A stretch of 64,000 bases of DNA from Halisarca cf. caerulea (taxonomy: Eukaryota > Porifera > Demospongiae > Chondrillida > Halisarcidae). The notes under the pieces are model-generated. The model did not search any database. It saw nothing but the letters and a program-made list of their open reading frames with translations, and was not told the origin of the DNA. The position numbers and the translations under genes were made by a program. Positions 42,505-59,800 of the stretch are shown one piece after another (position 1 is the first letter of the stretch; each line of letters starts with the position of its first letter). The stretch spans positions 9,884,301-9,948,300 of the forward strand of contig CAUJGJ010000397.1 in assembly GCA_963170055.1 (NCBI GenBank), written 5' to 3'.

Positions 42505-42979
42505 TCAAAACAACACTGGAAAACATTCTTCTACCACCTCCTCGAAATATGCATAATGAATGCATCTGTAATGCATAAATGGATTAGTGTGGACAACAGG
42601 ACAAAGTTACTAACAACGAATGGTTTCCACGACAAGGTTGTACTTGAAATCATCAAAGACTTTACCAGTAACGGGAGCTCTCAAATCCTCGTAGAGGATT
42701 TTACAATAAGGCATGGCTCAACACCAAACTGCTGTGCAGGGGAAGCATAAACAATGCATTGTTTGTCGAAAGAAGACATCCCACTACTGCCCAGATTGTC
42801 CTTTTAGCCCTGGACTGTGTCAAATGTTCAACAGGTCTTGTCATGAAAGATGGCACCGCCCAGACTATACCAGTCTCCACGAAGCAAGCAAACGAAGAAT
42901 GGAGAAAAATTTGGTGCAACAGCAGCAACTAAGCAAGAAACGTGGTGGCAGACCTACAGGCAGTATCAATAAAAAGTGA
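42505..42979 (+). pseudogene. piggyBac transposase 3' remnant (third copy)
   Basis: Reads QHWKTFFYHLLEICIMNASV, the same position as KRYWKTLFYHLLEIGLTNAF in element 2. Then, in a shifted frame from about 42713, comes the Cys-rich tail CIVCRKKTSHYCPDCPFSPG and CHERWH, ending GGRPTGSINKK at 42979. The DDE core and the TTAA ends are absent. It is a distinct, older copy, not a duplicate of elements 1 or 2. Confidence 0.85.
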
Positions 42980-43333
42980 CGTAGAGTCAGACTATAACAT
43001 TTTTCCATTTCTCAAACATCTAGTACCTGTTATTGTATGCCCTTCAACAGTATTACGTTTATAAAATATTTCTTAGTCACAGTATACACTATACCAGATT
43101 TTTGACAATAACTCGCCTTGTGATAGTTCAAATGAAGTTTCGTTTTCTTATATGAGCAGCATAGATGTATAGCTTTATACTGATACCCAATTTGAGGTAA
43201 TTGAGGACACACGCTGGCTAGAAAAAATTCAAAAAGTTCACTAAACCACAACTTTAGGTGCCATTTTCTTTGTTGACGAGTGTTGTATCCAAGTCGATAT
43301 TCGAGACGAACACTGATCAACAATTAACTATTA

Positions 43334-43780
43334 CCGTATTTCCTCTAAAAAATTGACCACCTAAAGTTTCGACACCCGTTGTGGAAGTGTCAAAATGCCT
43401 CTAATCAATGATGAAATCGCTTGCAAGCTGTAGACTCATTTGCCGATTGTTCCCCGCATGTGAGTACCGTTACTGGGGTAGTTCTTGGCCAGATACGGAA
43501 GGAGCACAACCTGAATGTACACCCGATCGACAGTATTCTGCAACACCAGAACCAATTTGGCCGTCATCGTTGGAATACGACACTAACAGCGATTCACCAT
43601 CTGTATGATGTCCACGCACCGAAGAAGAAACCTTTAGCTCTGAGGAAGCGGCCAATGGCATTTTAATTTGCCTTTAAAGTTTCGTCGTTTCCTTTAAAGT
43701 TTCGACACACGTGTTAAGGCTCCTCAGTTTGACGAAAATGTTTGAATTGGACAAGAATCGAATTTTTAGAGGAAATACGG
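43334..43780. mobile_element. MITE, 447 bp, CCGTATTTCCTCTAAAAA ends with TA duplication
   Basis: Left end CCGTATTTCCTCTAAAAAAT and the matching inverted right end, each flanked by TA (43332-43333 and 43781-43782). Inside are three AAAGTTTCG words and no convincing gene. Confidence 0.8.
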
Positions 43781-43818
43781 TACCATTATTCAAATTACAA
43801 CTACAACTTAGCAAACAC

Positions 43819-45038
43819 TCATAACTAGTTACGAGCGTAGCGAGTTATCTATTTCCGGTCAGTTAGCGGACTCAGCTCGAGCTTCCCATGCGTTTGATTA
43901 GTTTTCGGGTTAGTTTTCGGGTTACAAACGACAATTTAGGCCCAAAATATTTTGCTTTAAACGTGAATATGTTGGAAGGCACAGGTCGAAATTTCTAATT
44001 GTCAGTATTGGTACAGAGGGACAGACGTGCCCTTGGAGTTCAGCCGAATAAGTTTGCTGTAATCATTAAGTGCGTTGAAAAATTCAAGGGACAAGGAATA
44101 TCACGTTTTGCATTCTGGCGGCAAGTTGCTCCAAGGTGGAAGGCTAAGTGAATTGTTACAAGAGAGAAAAAGACTATACCTCGGGACAACTTTTTTGTTT
44201 GGTGAAATTTGTTCTTTAGTTTTGGAGGGTTCTGAAATTCTTTATTTGATAGGGCAGACATCTTTGTCGCCATATGCATTATGTTATCTGTGATAATCAT
44301 GTGCGTATGGTATATGACGTGGACAAGGAACACGTTGTTGACAGTGATTTTCTTCGTTCAATGAGATGACTCTCTTTGTCGCCCCATTGGGTTTATTGAT
44401 CCTTTTGGCTAGGATAGTCTTCATCCACCAACCATTATTTGTCAGCGTTGCAGATGTGACACACAGTGGCAATTCGAATAATTATTTTTTAATGGCAGAA
44501 GTATTCAAATGTCGGGTTACGGTTTTGGAGAAGCTACAAAAACGACATTATCGATACCTGAAGTATAAGCGAAGTTACAATGTATAGCAAATTGGCAAAA
44601 TAGTATGTTGCAAATATGTGTGTGTCACTATTTTATTGTTATGTGGAGACATTGAAACAAACCCGGGACCAACTATCTGTAGAGTCTGTGGTTTATCCAT
44701 AAATAATTTCAACTTAACTACACTGCGTTGTGGTACTTGTGCCAACTTTTATCATATCAGGTATACTTGTCTAAGTGGAAGGTCATCATCTAGTCTAAGA
44801 GTTGATGATTTTACTAGCTGGAATTGTGAATTCTGTGTCAGTGCAGTTAATAAGTTTAAAGTCTTAACTTGTAAGAAACGTAGACTTTATTTTATGCAAG
44901 ACAGTTATGATGTCCCAAATGCAAAACGAAATCTTAGCATTGTTCAACAAGATCACCCTTACTGCAAATTGTACTCCAGGCAAGGTGAAGCTACTGAAAA
45001 AAAAGTGAGTGAACAGTTTATGCATATAGTATGTTCAT

Positions 45039-45089
<51 letters not shown>

Positions 45090-45508
45090 CACACATACAC
45101 ACACACACACACATATATATACAGTATATAACGTATATGTGACCATATTTGCGAAAAGAGACCGCTTAGTGGGATCGCTGAATTTGTATTTGGAATATCA
45201 TTCGATAACATTTTGAATGCTCTATAACATCGTGGTTGTTGTGCATGCATACACCATTCCATTCAGAAGTTCCATCTTATTTTTTTCCGATACCATGCAT
45301 ACTAAACTTTTCTGTTATGAATGGTTTTTGCTTATTTCTGGCACTGCATTAATAAGTTATGGCAAATTTTGCCATAAAATAAAATGGTTGCTGCTTGTGA
45401 ACGTCTCAAATCAAACATCGCGTTTTATATCCCTATAGATGCAAAGTCTCAAAAACCGACATAAAATGTGATTTAAATATATAATATACGTTATGAATGT
45501 GTATATTA

Positions 45509-45566
<58 letters not shown>

Positions 45567-46491
45567 CACACATGTACACTCACATACACAGTGCACACAC
45601 ACACACATACACAATCTTCTAAACAGCTAAATATCTGGCTGGAGAAAATGATGATCCTTGAAGTCCCCCCCCCCCCCCAACACCACTACTTGTGATTTCA
45701 TCATAATGAACACTATTGCATCATGGTACAAAGCCAGTTAGTGATTTCATCATAATAGGCAGAATTGCATCATGGTACAAGCCAGTGATCCATGCACTTC
45801 ACACCTCAGGCTATTGAGTATACACACCTTTGGGGTCTGCCCTTGTGATGTGTATTAACCCTGAGCACTTAGTGAATAATCTAATATATTATGTAATATA
45901 CTTATCACAGTGATATAAATAATATTGTTATTAATAACAATTAACTGATTCACATGTATGACCTCTTTCTGGTTCCTACAGGTAGATGTACAAGTACAGT
46001 CTAAAGGCAACAACACTGTGCAAATGCAAATTGCAAATACAGCAAAATTGCAAATGAATACAATTAAGCAAAAAAGTTCACAAAACACAGTTTCTGAGCA
46101 TACTGATCAACAACATTCACACAGTCCATTCCTGCAAGAAAAGGAAACACGAGCAAATTCAACATCTGAACTGAACATCAGTTCTGACAACACACATGAT
46201 ATATGCAATACAAGCATATCACAAAACGTGCATCAAGGCCAAATACAATCTTGTGAAATGCAAGGTGTACATGTGCAAAAGCTTCATAATAGCAAAGGCT
46301 TGGTAAACAAAGACGCGTCAAATACACATGTATTTCAACAAAACTCTACATGTGCATATGGTGCAGAACAAATTCACAACATGTACACCTTTCATGAACA
46401 ACAATGTTAGTAGCAACACATGCAATGTACAGTTTGCTCAGAGATATGGCCATCTAGGTGCAAACATTCAAAACAAGTAATAAATATATAA
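43819..46491 (+). pseudogene. Helitron-related copy B: signal-like N-terminus, 2A motif, PHD-like, start of Rep (decayed)
   Basis: ATG 44366 opens a hydrophobic signal-like start (MTLFVAPLGLLILLARIVFI). An in-frame TAG at 44585-44587 interrupts it, and the same frame then gives the 2A motif CGDIETNPGP (44648-44671) and a PHD-like Cys cluster (CRVCG...CGTC...WNCEFC) whose His-Cys spacing is disturbed. Exon 1 ends at 45004. A 977-bp phase-0 intron containing (CA)n tracts follows. Exon 2 starts at 45982 with VDVQVQS, the same intron position and phase as in Helitron A (VDSTQLR). Two stops (46408-46413) precede QCTVCSEIWPSR, matching QCNICHETWPSR of A, then a stop at 46489. The Rep domain is absent. 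A possible element start is the TCATAACTAGTTACGAGCG word at 43819, resembling 59801. Confidence 0.75.
45664..45790. repeat. C-run and a 53-bp tandem pair in the copy B intron
   Basis: A run of about 14 C near 45666-45679. Then GTGATTTCATCATAAT...ATTGCATCATGGTACAA occurs twice in tandem (about 45692-45785). Confidence 0.8.
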
Positions 46492-47646
46492 CAGTGTCTT
46501 AAGCAAATGTGAATTTTCTTATCTTCTATTATCTTGTAGATTTTCCAACCATGTTAGTAGAATTTCTGCAGTGCACTAAATTATTCTCACAATATATCAT
46601 TTTTCAACACTTGTACTCTTCATCCTTGAACTTGTCAGTATATTAATAGTCAATAATAATGACACTGTGACTTGAGTATAGAAATGAAGTACATGTGCAT
46701 ATTATATAATCAAGTTTCCTACATGTATGGTAAATTGTTTGAATATCAATGATAAAACCACATTAAACAGAGTAATCTACGGCAGTGGCATCATTTTCAT
46801 ACAGAATGACTGCCTTTCGTCCAGTTTCCAGTGCTGCCTTTGCTACAGACCCTACAATGATAAGAAATGTATCAGTTTTCAGTTTTCATGCTGCTTGTAG
46901 TCTATTGTTTGCTGTACTATACAGAAATTTCTACATGCAGTAATTACTACACTGCTCACAAATTTGTGAAAAACTATTTCACAAATTTGTGAACACCAAT
47001 TTTCAAAATTTGCAAGGAACATTTTCACAAATTTGTGAGAATCAATTTTCCAAAAGTGCATGATGCAATAAGCTACAAGCTCTACAAGTTTAGAAGAGAT
47101 AAACCTTCAAAAATTGTGAAATGTGCTTAAAGAATCAGAATGATCTAGAGTTACTCTAAACACTGGTTATTAGAATGACATGCATATGGCTGACGTATGG
47201 CTATTTAGCGGGTACGTATACTCTTTGTTAAACACGTATTTCCTTACTGCCACACTAATAAGCACCCACAGTAAACAACCAGTGTTTACATGCAGTATAC
47301 GAATTGTACCTTGACTATGATCTCCAAGAAGGTCCATTACGGTTTGTCAATCAAATGAGAATGCGCTAATGATCTCTTGCATGAGCTTCCACAATTGATT
47401 GTTGTAGATGAATATGTCCTTGTGACTGGAAAAATTCACATGGCTAGCATCCAGTTCAGATGAATGGGACCAGTGTTCTATTGTGACAGCTCCAACGCAG
47501 GTATGTTATGGCAGAATTGAGGCTAAAGGGGGCGTTTTGTGGTTTAACAAACTATGCGATTAGATTATTACGCCTCACACAGTTTATCACGGTCTGGCCA
47601 TGTGACCACAGCTTAAACACGACAATTATACGTCATTATAGGCTAA
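46492..47646. other. No gene recognised
   Basis: AT-rich sequence. The palindromic word CACAAATTTGTG occurs three times at 46955-47040. No convincing exon or transposon end. Confidence 0.45.
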
Positions 47647-47655
47647 TACGCGCAG

Positions 47656-49827
47656 GGTCCTTCTAAAATCCGGAACGGAATGGAACACGTTTATTTTCCG
47701 GAACGCGTTATAAGTTCATTGCCGATCGCTGCGTGCATGAACAGCAACAGCTAGAACAGCTATTTGCAAGAACGCTGAAGAACAGTATATAGCTAAATTG
47801 ATTGTTCTTAATAGGTAAACCACATTTCATGATCATAGCATGATTCCTGGCGGGATTTGACCCACTTTTAGCGCTATCGAACGTCCCGCTGCATGGTCTG
47901 GTGAGACGATCGCAAACATGAGCGAAAACTTAGTGGTGCTGCGTTCTGTCAAAGCCCTAGACATCTCCGAGGTTGAGAGAACTCTTAGCAGTGGAGACAC
48001 GAGTAAAGTCATGTCCTTACCGCCAGTGAAGCCTGAGAGTGGTGAAGCCTTTCTGTGCAAGAGCAACAACCGTTGCAAAGGAGAACTGTGGAAAAAATGG
48101 TACAAATGTAATCATAACAACTGTGAAAATGCACCCCCAATTTTACCATACTTCAGGACACAAGAGTAACAAGGCCATTAGCCTTAAAGGGAACTTACAA
48201 TAATAATGCAAAGAAAATTGGATTTTTCTTGATATCCTTTATGGTAGTATATTAATCCCTTACAGATAATGATTGGAGATGTGACCAGTATCGCTGGAGC
48301 AATGAGGGGGTCCACAAGTTGCCACGCAGCAATCCACGGGTCAAAAAATGGTATTTCTACATTGACACGTCCAATGGAAAAAACAAGGGGTTTCAGAAGC
48401 ACGCATATCAGTTGCTTGCTAAACCTGACACCACCTTGGTACATTACATAGGGGACAGCAAACTGGCAGTGGCTTTTGCACATGGTAATGCCACTAAACG
48501 TGTTAAAGAGTACACAAGGACAATGCCATCTGTCCTAGGTGCTCTTAAGAGTGACACCACTACGTCAAAAGCCAATGTAGTGTAAAAAAAACATGTTGCC
48601 AGTAGCAAAACTTCCTCATCACACATGGCAACCTCCATGCCCCGCAACCTCAAGCAGGTGCAGAATAGCCGGTACAATGCATTGCATGAAACACGACTGT
48701 CACATGATGCCTTATTCAACATTCACGACATTGCATATGACACCCAGTCCTACATCCACCGCATCACAACATACCCGGACTTGGAGGTCATGTTTGGTCT
48801 AAGGGACATACTTGACCACATGGATTGTATCATAGGCCATGACAACAGTGGGCAGCTACTGTCGTATGACACAACGTTTCAGCTGGGGGACTTCTACATT
48901 TCCACACTGGTTTTCCGGGATACTGCTTTTGTGGAGAGACCATGTATGTCATGCATACTATCAATAATACTGCTCAGTGTAACTATCCACATCCATAATC
49001 ATGATCTCGCTTCATCTGTGCATACGTGCATTTATATAGGGGGAAATCGTGTCAATGTGCAGATCTCCCTGCATAAAAAGACAACTAAAGTTGGTGGAGA
49101 CCTACCCACTAACGGGGCAATTGGTAAGACACTCAATAGAGATTTTACATTGATGTTACGGCTGCACTGCTACTTCAATCCACATATGTGCAGGCAATGG
49201 AAGTCATCTACTACCTTGCAGAGATAGCTTTGCCATCTTTTGAATGGCACTACATCAATGCACAAACATTTGCCAACAACATACTCTATCCAAAGGTGAG
49301 TAACTATTAGATGTGTGGATTTTGAAATTCTTCATTTAACTGAATCTACACATGTTTTTGTTACACATAGGTAATGGTAATACTGATTCAAGATTTGTTA
49401 GGTAAAACAAAAGAAGATGCGCAGCATTACTACAACACTAGGGGGCATCTGTAGAGTGCAGATTTACACTATTATCATTCTATACACTAATTGTTGTATA
49501 CAGTACATGCATACGCTTTTGAGCTATGACTTCTGACAACATTGAACATTAATGAATGTCTCAAAAGTTAGAAAAGCCGGAACGGAACGGAACACGCTAT
49601 ACACAATCAATTACAAATCTATAAAGAACGTGCACTCACCGACTAGTATTGTGCTGAAGAAACGTTTGCTGATGTTTTGTTGAAGGACTCGGGAACAAAC
49701 GAGGTAACAAAGGAGAGCCTAGTCTCGTCACCAGATCCACACCCGACGAGACTAAGGACAGCCCGAGTGCATAACGCGTTCTGGAAAATTAGCGTGTTCC
49801 GTTCCGTTCCGGATTTTAGTAAGGACC
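47656..49827 (+). mobile_element. MULE-like element with about 55-bp inverted ends
   Basis: The left end GGTCCTTCTAAAATCCGGAA with CGGAATGGAACACG and GGAACGCGTTAT is matched by the inverted right end (49773-49827). The flanks TACGCGCAG (47647-47655) and TACGCGCGA (49828-49836) look like a mutated 9-bp target duplication, as in Mutator-like elements. A further copy of CGGAACGGAACGGAACACGC lies inside at about 49576. 2172 bp. Confidence 0.75.
47918..49295 (+). pseudogene. MULE-like transposase gene, exons with one in-frame stop
   Basis: An exon from ATG 47918 (MSENLVVLRSVKALDISEVE) carries a Cys/Trp-rich end (CKGELWKKWYKCNHNNC). A second exon, 48266-48943, reads NDWRCDQYRWSNEGVHKLPR, later VHYIGDSKLAVAFAHGN, SRYNALHETRLSHDALFNIH and QLLSYDTTFQLGDFYISTLV. 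This last motif (YDTTFxLGDFYVS) is the first-Asp region of a MULE-type transposase family found in marine invertebrates. TAA at 48583-48585, next to a run of A, interrupts exon 2. A third exon 49194-49295 reads AMEVIYYLAEIALPSFEW. Later catalytic residues and the zinc knuckle were not found, so the copy is probably internally deleted. Confidence 0.6.
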
Positions 49828-49836
49828 TACGCGCGA

Positions 49837-50237
49837 GTATTTGAAGAGTTTGCCTTCGTGGACATGTGATATCATGTGACAAATGCCTAAAGAAGCACTC
49901 CAGTCCACAAGGATTTTATGGCGAAAAAGGCGCGGGTCTAGATCTCTACCTAGATCCTTAAAACTTTGTCAGATTATCTCTAAAGGACTGAACTTCAAAT
50001 TACGCCATGGGGAAGATGGTCGGCCCTTCCGTTCAGCTTATGCGCAGCCATTTGTTGCTGTAGCCAATCTTTTTGTGTCTTTTTGAGCAGAAATCCTTGG
50101 ACATAACAGCCGTGGAATAGAGCAGCGTTTTCCCCATGGGCGAAAAGTAAGATTAGGACATGTTCTGTCTTCTGAATACACTTGGGTGTTTAAATTCAGA
50201 TTTCTTCAACCGCGCCTTTTGCTTATTTTGCTTAGGG
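49837..50237. other. No gene recognised
   Basis: Holds an ATG-started 67-codon frame (49883-50086) with no recognisable domain. Nothing further supported. Confidence 0.4.
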
Positions 50238-51900
50238 TATAGGGTATAGGGTATTCTTATTTAACCTGGGGAACCTTTAGCCAGAGGCTACTATAAGTGG
50301 CACCCAGAAAAGAAAAGGGACAAAAGGCAAAAACAAAAACAACAAAGGGGGTGACTGTACAAAGATTCAACAAAAGAGTTCGAGGTTTGCATTAGGATGA
50401 AATGATAATAGAATGAATAGATGAGCAAAAATTATAAGTTTAGTCATTAGTGAATGGAATAAATTCAATCTGTAATGAGATAAGATTATTGGTGCATGCA
50501 TGAGTATGAAAATAGTGTCTGATTGATGATATGTACAAAATCATATTGTCAATGAGTTATTCATTTAAAAAGTGATTTTCACATAGTTTAGTGAACACCC
50601 GAAAGTCCGCACAGCATCGGATGTTATTTGGTAGTGATCACCATAATGATGTACCAACAAAACTAAATGCCTTCTGGCCAAGGGAAGTACGAAAACGTGG
50701 AAGGTTTAATTGTGAAGTAGAAGATGCTCGAGTATTATAATGAGAGGCTGGTGTGGAAAAAAGGTTGTTGAGATAAGTAGGTGATTGTAGAGATAAGCAC
50801 TTATAAACAGTTTGGGCCAAATGTACTTTTTGTCTAACACTAAGAGTTGAAACACCTAATTCTTTACGAGCAGAAGAGGCAGAATAATCTCTACGTTTGC
50901 GAAGGACGGTTCTACAAGCGAAGTTTAAAAGCGTTTCTAACCGATGACTATCCTGTTTGGTGCAAACAGACCACACACTATCACAGTAGTCGAATAGAGG
51001 AAGAATGTACGATTTGAGATAGAGAAGAAGAAGAGGTCGGGGGAGAAACCAAGAGAGGCGACGTAGAAGGCTAAGACTACGAGTGACCTTGTTACAAACA
51101 AAATCTATGTGATCACCCCAAGATAATGTGTCATTAACTATTACTCCTAGAAATTTGAACTTTTGAACCTGTTCTATGTCAACATTTTCTACGCTGAGGG
51201 CTAATCTGTCACTAACATTTTTTCTAGCGGAGTGGATCAGCATGGTCTTGGTCTTAGAGATGTTTAGTTTAAGGCCATTTTTTTGTAACCATACATTTGC
51301 TAGATTAAGAGTGAGTTGGAGGGATGAGTTTAGTTCCTGAATATCATTGTTAATTAGGAAAATGGTTGTGTCATCAGCAAAAAGTACTGTGGAGTTAGAA
51401 GGGAGGACAGAGGGTAGGTCATTTATAAAAGCAGAAAAAAGGGTTGGGCCTAGAGTGGAGCCTTGCGGAACCCCATTAGTAGGAAAACAAAGAGAGGAAT
51501 ACGTATGTTCAATGCGCGTTTGATGACAACGGTTAGAGAGATAAGACTTAAACCAGGCAATTGTGGAAGGAGACAGACCTAGGTGAGAAAGTTTCAAGAG
51601 AAGCAGGTTATGATTAACAGTGTCAAAAGCCTTGGAAATATCTAAAAACACTACTCCTACATATTTCTTGTCATCAAGTGCTTTATACCATTGGTCAAGG
51701 CAATAAAGAAGGAGTGATTGCGTAGAGTGGTTTTGACGAAAGCCAGATTGAAATGGGAACAAAAGATCGTTTTGGTTTAAATGCGAAGAAAGTTGTTGCT
51801 GGACATGTCTTTCGAGAATTTTACTGGCGACAGGGAGAAGAGAGATAGGATAAGATATGCTTATTGAGGGATAGGATAAGATATGCTTATTTTGGTATAG
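50238..51900 (-). pseudogene. CR1/L2-like LINE, 5'-truncated, reverse transcriptase
   Basis: The minus-strand frame begins within the RT domain (LLPVASKILERHVQQQL near 51870). It continues FPFQSGFRQNHSTQSLLLYC, VFLDISKAFDTVNHNLLLLK, NGVPQGSTLGPTLFSAFIND and LFADDTTIF (FADD catalytic motif), then the thumb and C-terminal region SWGDHIDFVCNK and YCDSVWS. A TGA at 50638-50640, where Trp-Asn is usual, precedes in-frame SLPNNIRCCADFRVF up to about 50560. The 3' tail ends with GGTTAAATAAGAATACCC and tandem TATACCC units (about 50238-50262), like CR1/L2 terminal repeats. The 5' truncation point carries a 25-bp tandem pair (51845-51895). The endonuclease is missing, as in most LINE copies. Confidence 0.88.
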
Positions 51901-52924
51901 TTTAAAAATCGACCATATACAACACGTACAACAGGTTTTGGCTCTTTAAATTACCAATGCACAAAATGCAAATGTTCATAATACTATCTAGATGGTTTCT
52001 TGAGTCTGCGTCTGTAGGAAGAGAAAACAAAGCGTTTGATTTGAGGCATTCGTAAGCGGCAGCCATTTTGTTTTTTGGCGAAAAGTGCCATAACATACCT
52101 GCGAACCGACTTTATCAATGTCCCATTTTTCTGACCTGACGGCAGGTAGGAGATATATCAATAATCATTAGATTATATATGATATTAATTCTTACAAATT
52201 GAATGCAGGCACGTGTATATGTGTGGGTGGGTGGATGAGTGGGTGAGTCTTTGCATGGTGCTTGTGTGTGGGTGTGTGCGTGCTTACATTATTGCACTTG
52301 GGAATGTTTAATTGCCAGTTACTGTAAGTTTTTGCTTGCAATGTGCATTTTAATTATAATGACAGGACTGGTGCTTGCTAGTAGTCACACCCTCAAACTT
52401 ATGCAGAAGATGCTACTAAATAAAGAAACTACAATAGACATATAAACTTCAAGACATTCTTCATCATTATTATTATAGCATGCTATATGTAGCCAGATAG
52501 CCTCCCTCTTTGAACACATGCATATAATGGTAAATTGTAACCATAATATGTGATACTTTGCCGATTATACAGGGAAACCCTAATATAGGACACCTCCAAA
52601 ATGCAGCCACCTCCATTAACCAGACACCATGCTCTGACCCATTGATATCCCATATATATATGCATATATAAAACATTCGAATTAAGGACACTTGACAATG
52701 TATAAACAGGACAGTTAACAGTGGTCCCATACAATAGCGTTTTTAATAGACACTGCACTTTATACCCAGGTAATGACTCCTGCAATACTGAGCCAGGATG
52801 CATAATCCAATACTTGAAAGTAGTATAGGGCAGTCCAGGAGCGAATTAACCCTAACAGCACCTAGTTACATGTGGTATGTTCTTACCCTAATATTAATTG
52901 AGGACAAACACAATTATCAATTAC
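51901..52924. other. No gene assigned; partial MITE-like end
   Basis: Downstream (3') of the last recognised exon of gene 2. Contains TACAGGGAAACCCTAATATA (about 52568), which resembles a mariner-type MITE end without a clear partner. Further exons of gene 2 may lie here but none could be supported. Confidence 0.35.
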
Positions 52925-59614
<6,690 letters not shown>

Positions 59615-59800
59615 CTGGTTTGGTACTATATGCATATTATTTTTGTAATAAATTAAATGTCATTCACAAGGTTATAATGCCATTAATTTTAGTTTCTATA
59701 TCCCATGAGTATATAGTATTACGTACATGCACGTAATTGAAATAAAATCACCATGATCATTAAAATGATTATCCATGATGCATCCTTCTCATTCAGATGA

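Noticed and set aside
43408..43666. Overlapping ORFs inside the 43334-43780 MITE
   Set aside because: Two overlapping short frames without recognisable domain inside a TA-flanked inverted-repeat element; no evidence for translation.
46955..47040. Three CACAAATTTGTG palindromes suggesting a CRISPR-like or operator array
   Set aside because: Irregular spacing, 12-bp AT-rich words and a eukaryotic context; the same word occurs singly elsewhere (about 21168).
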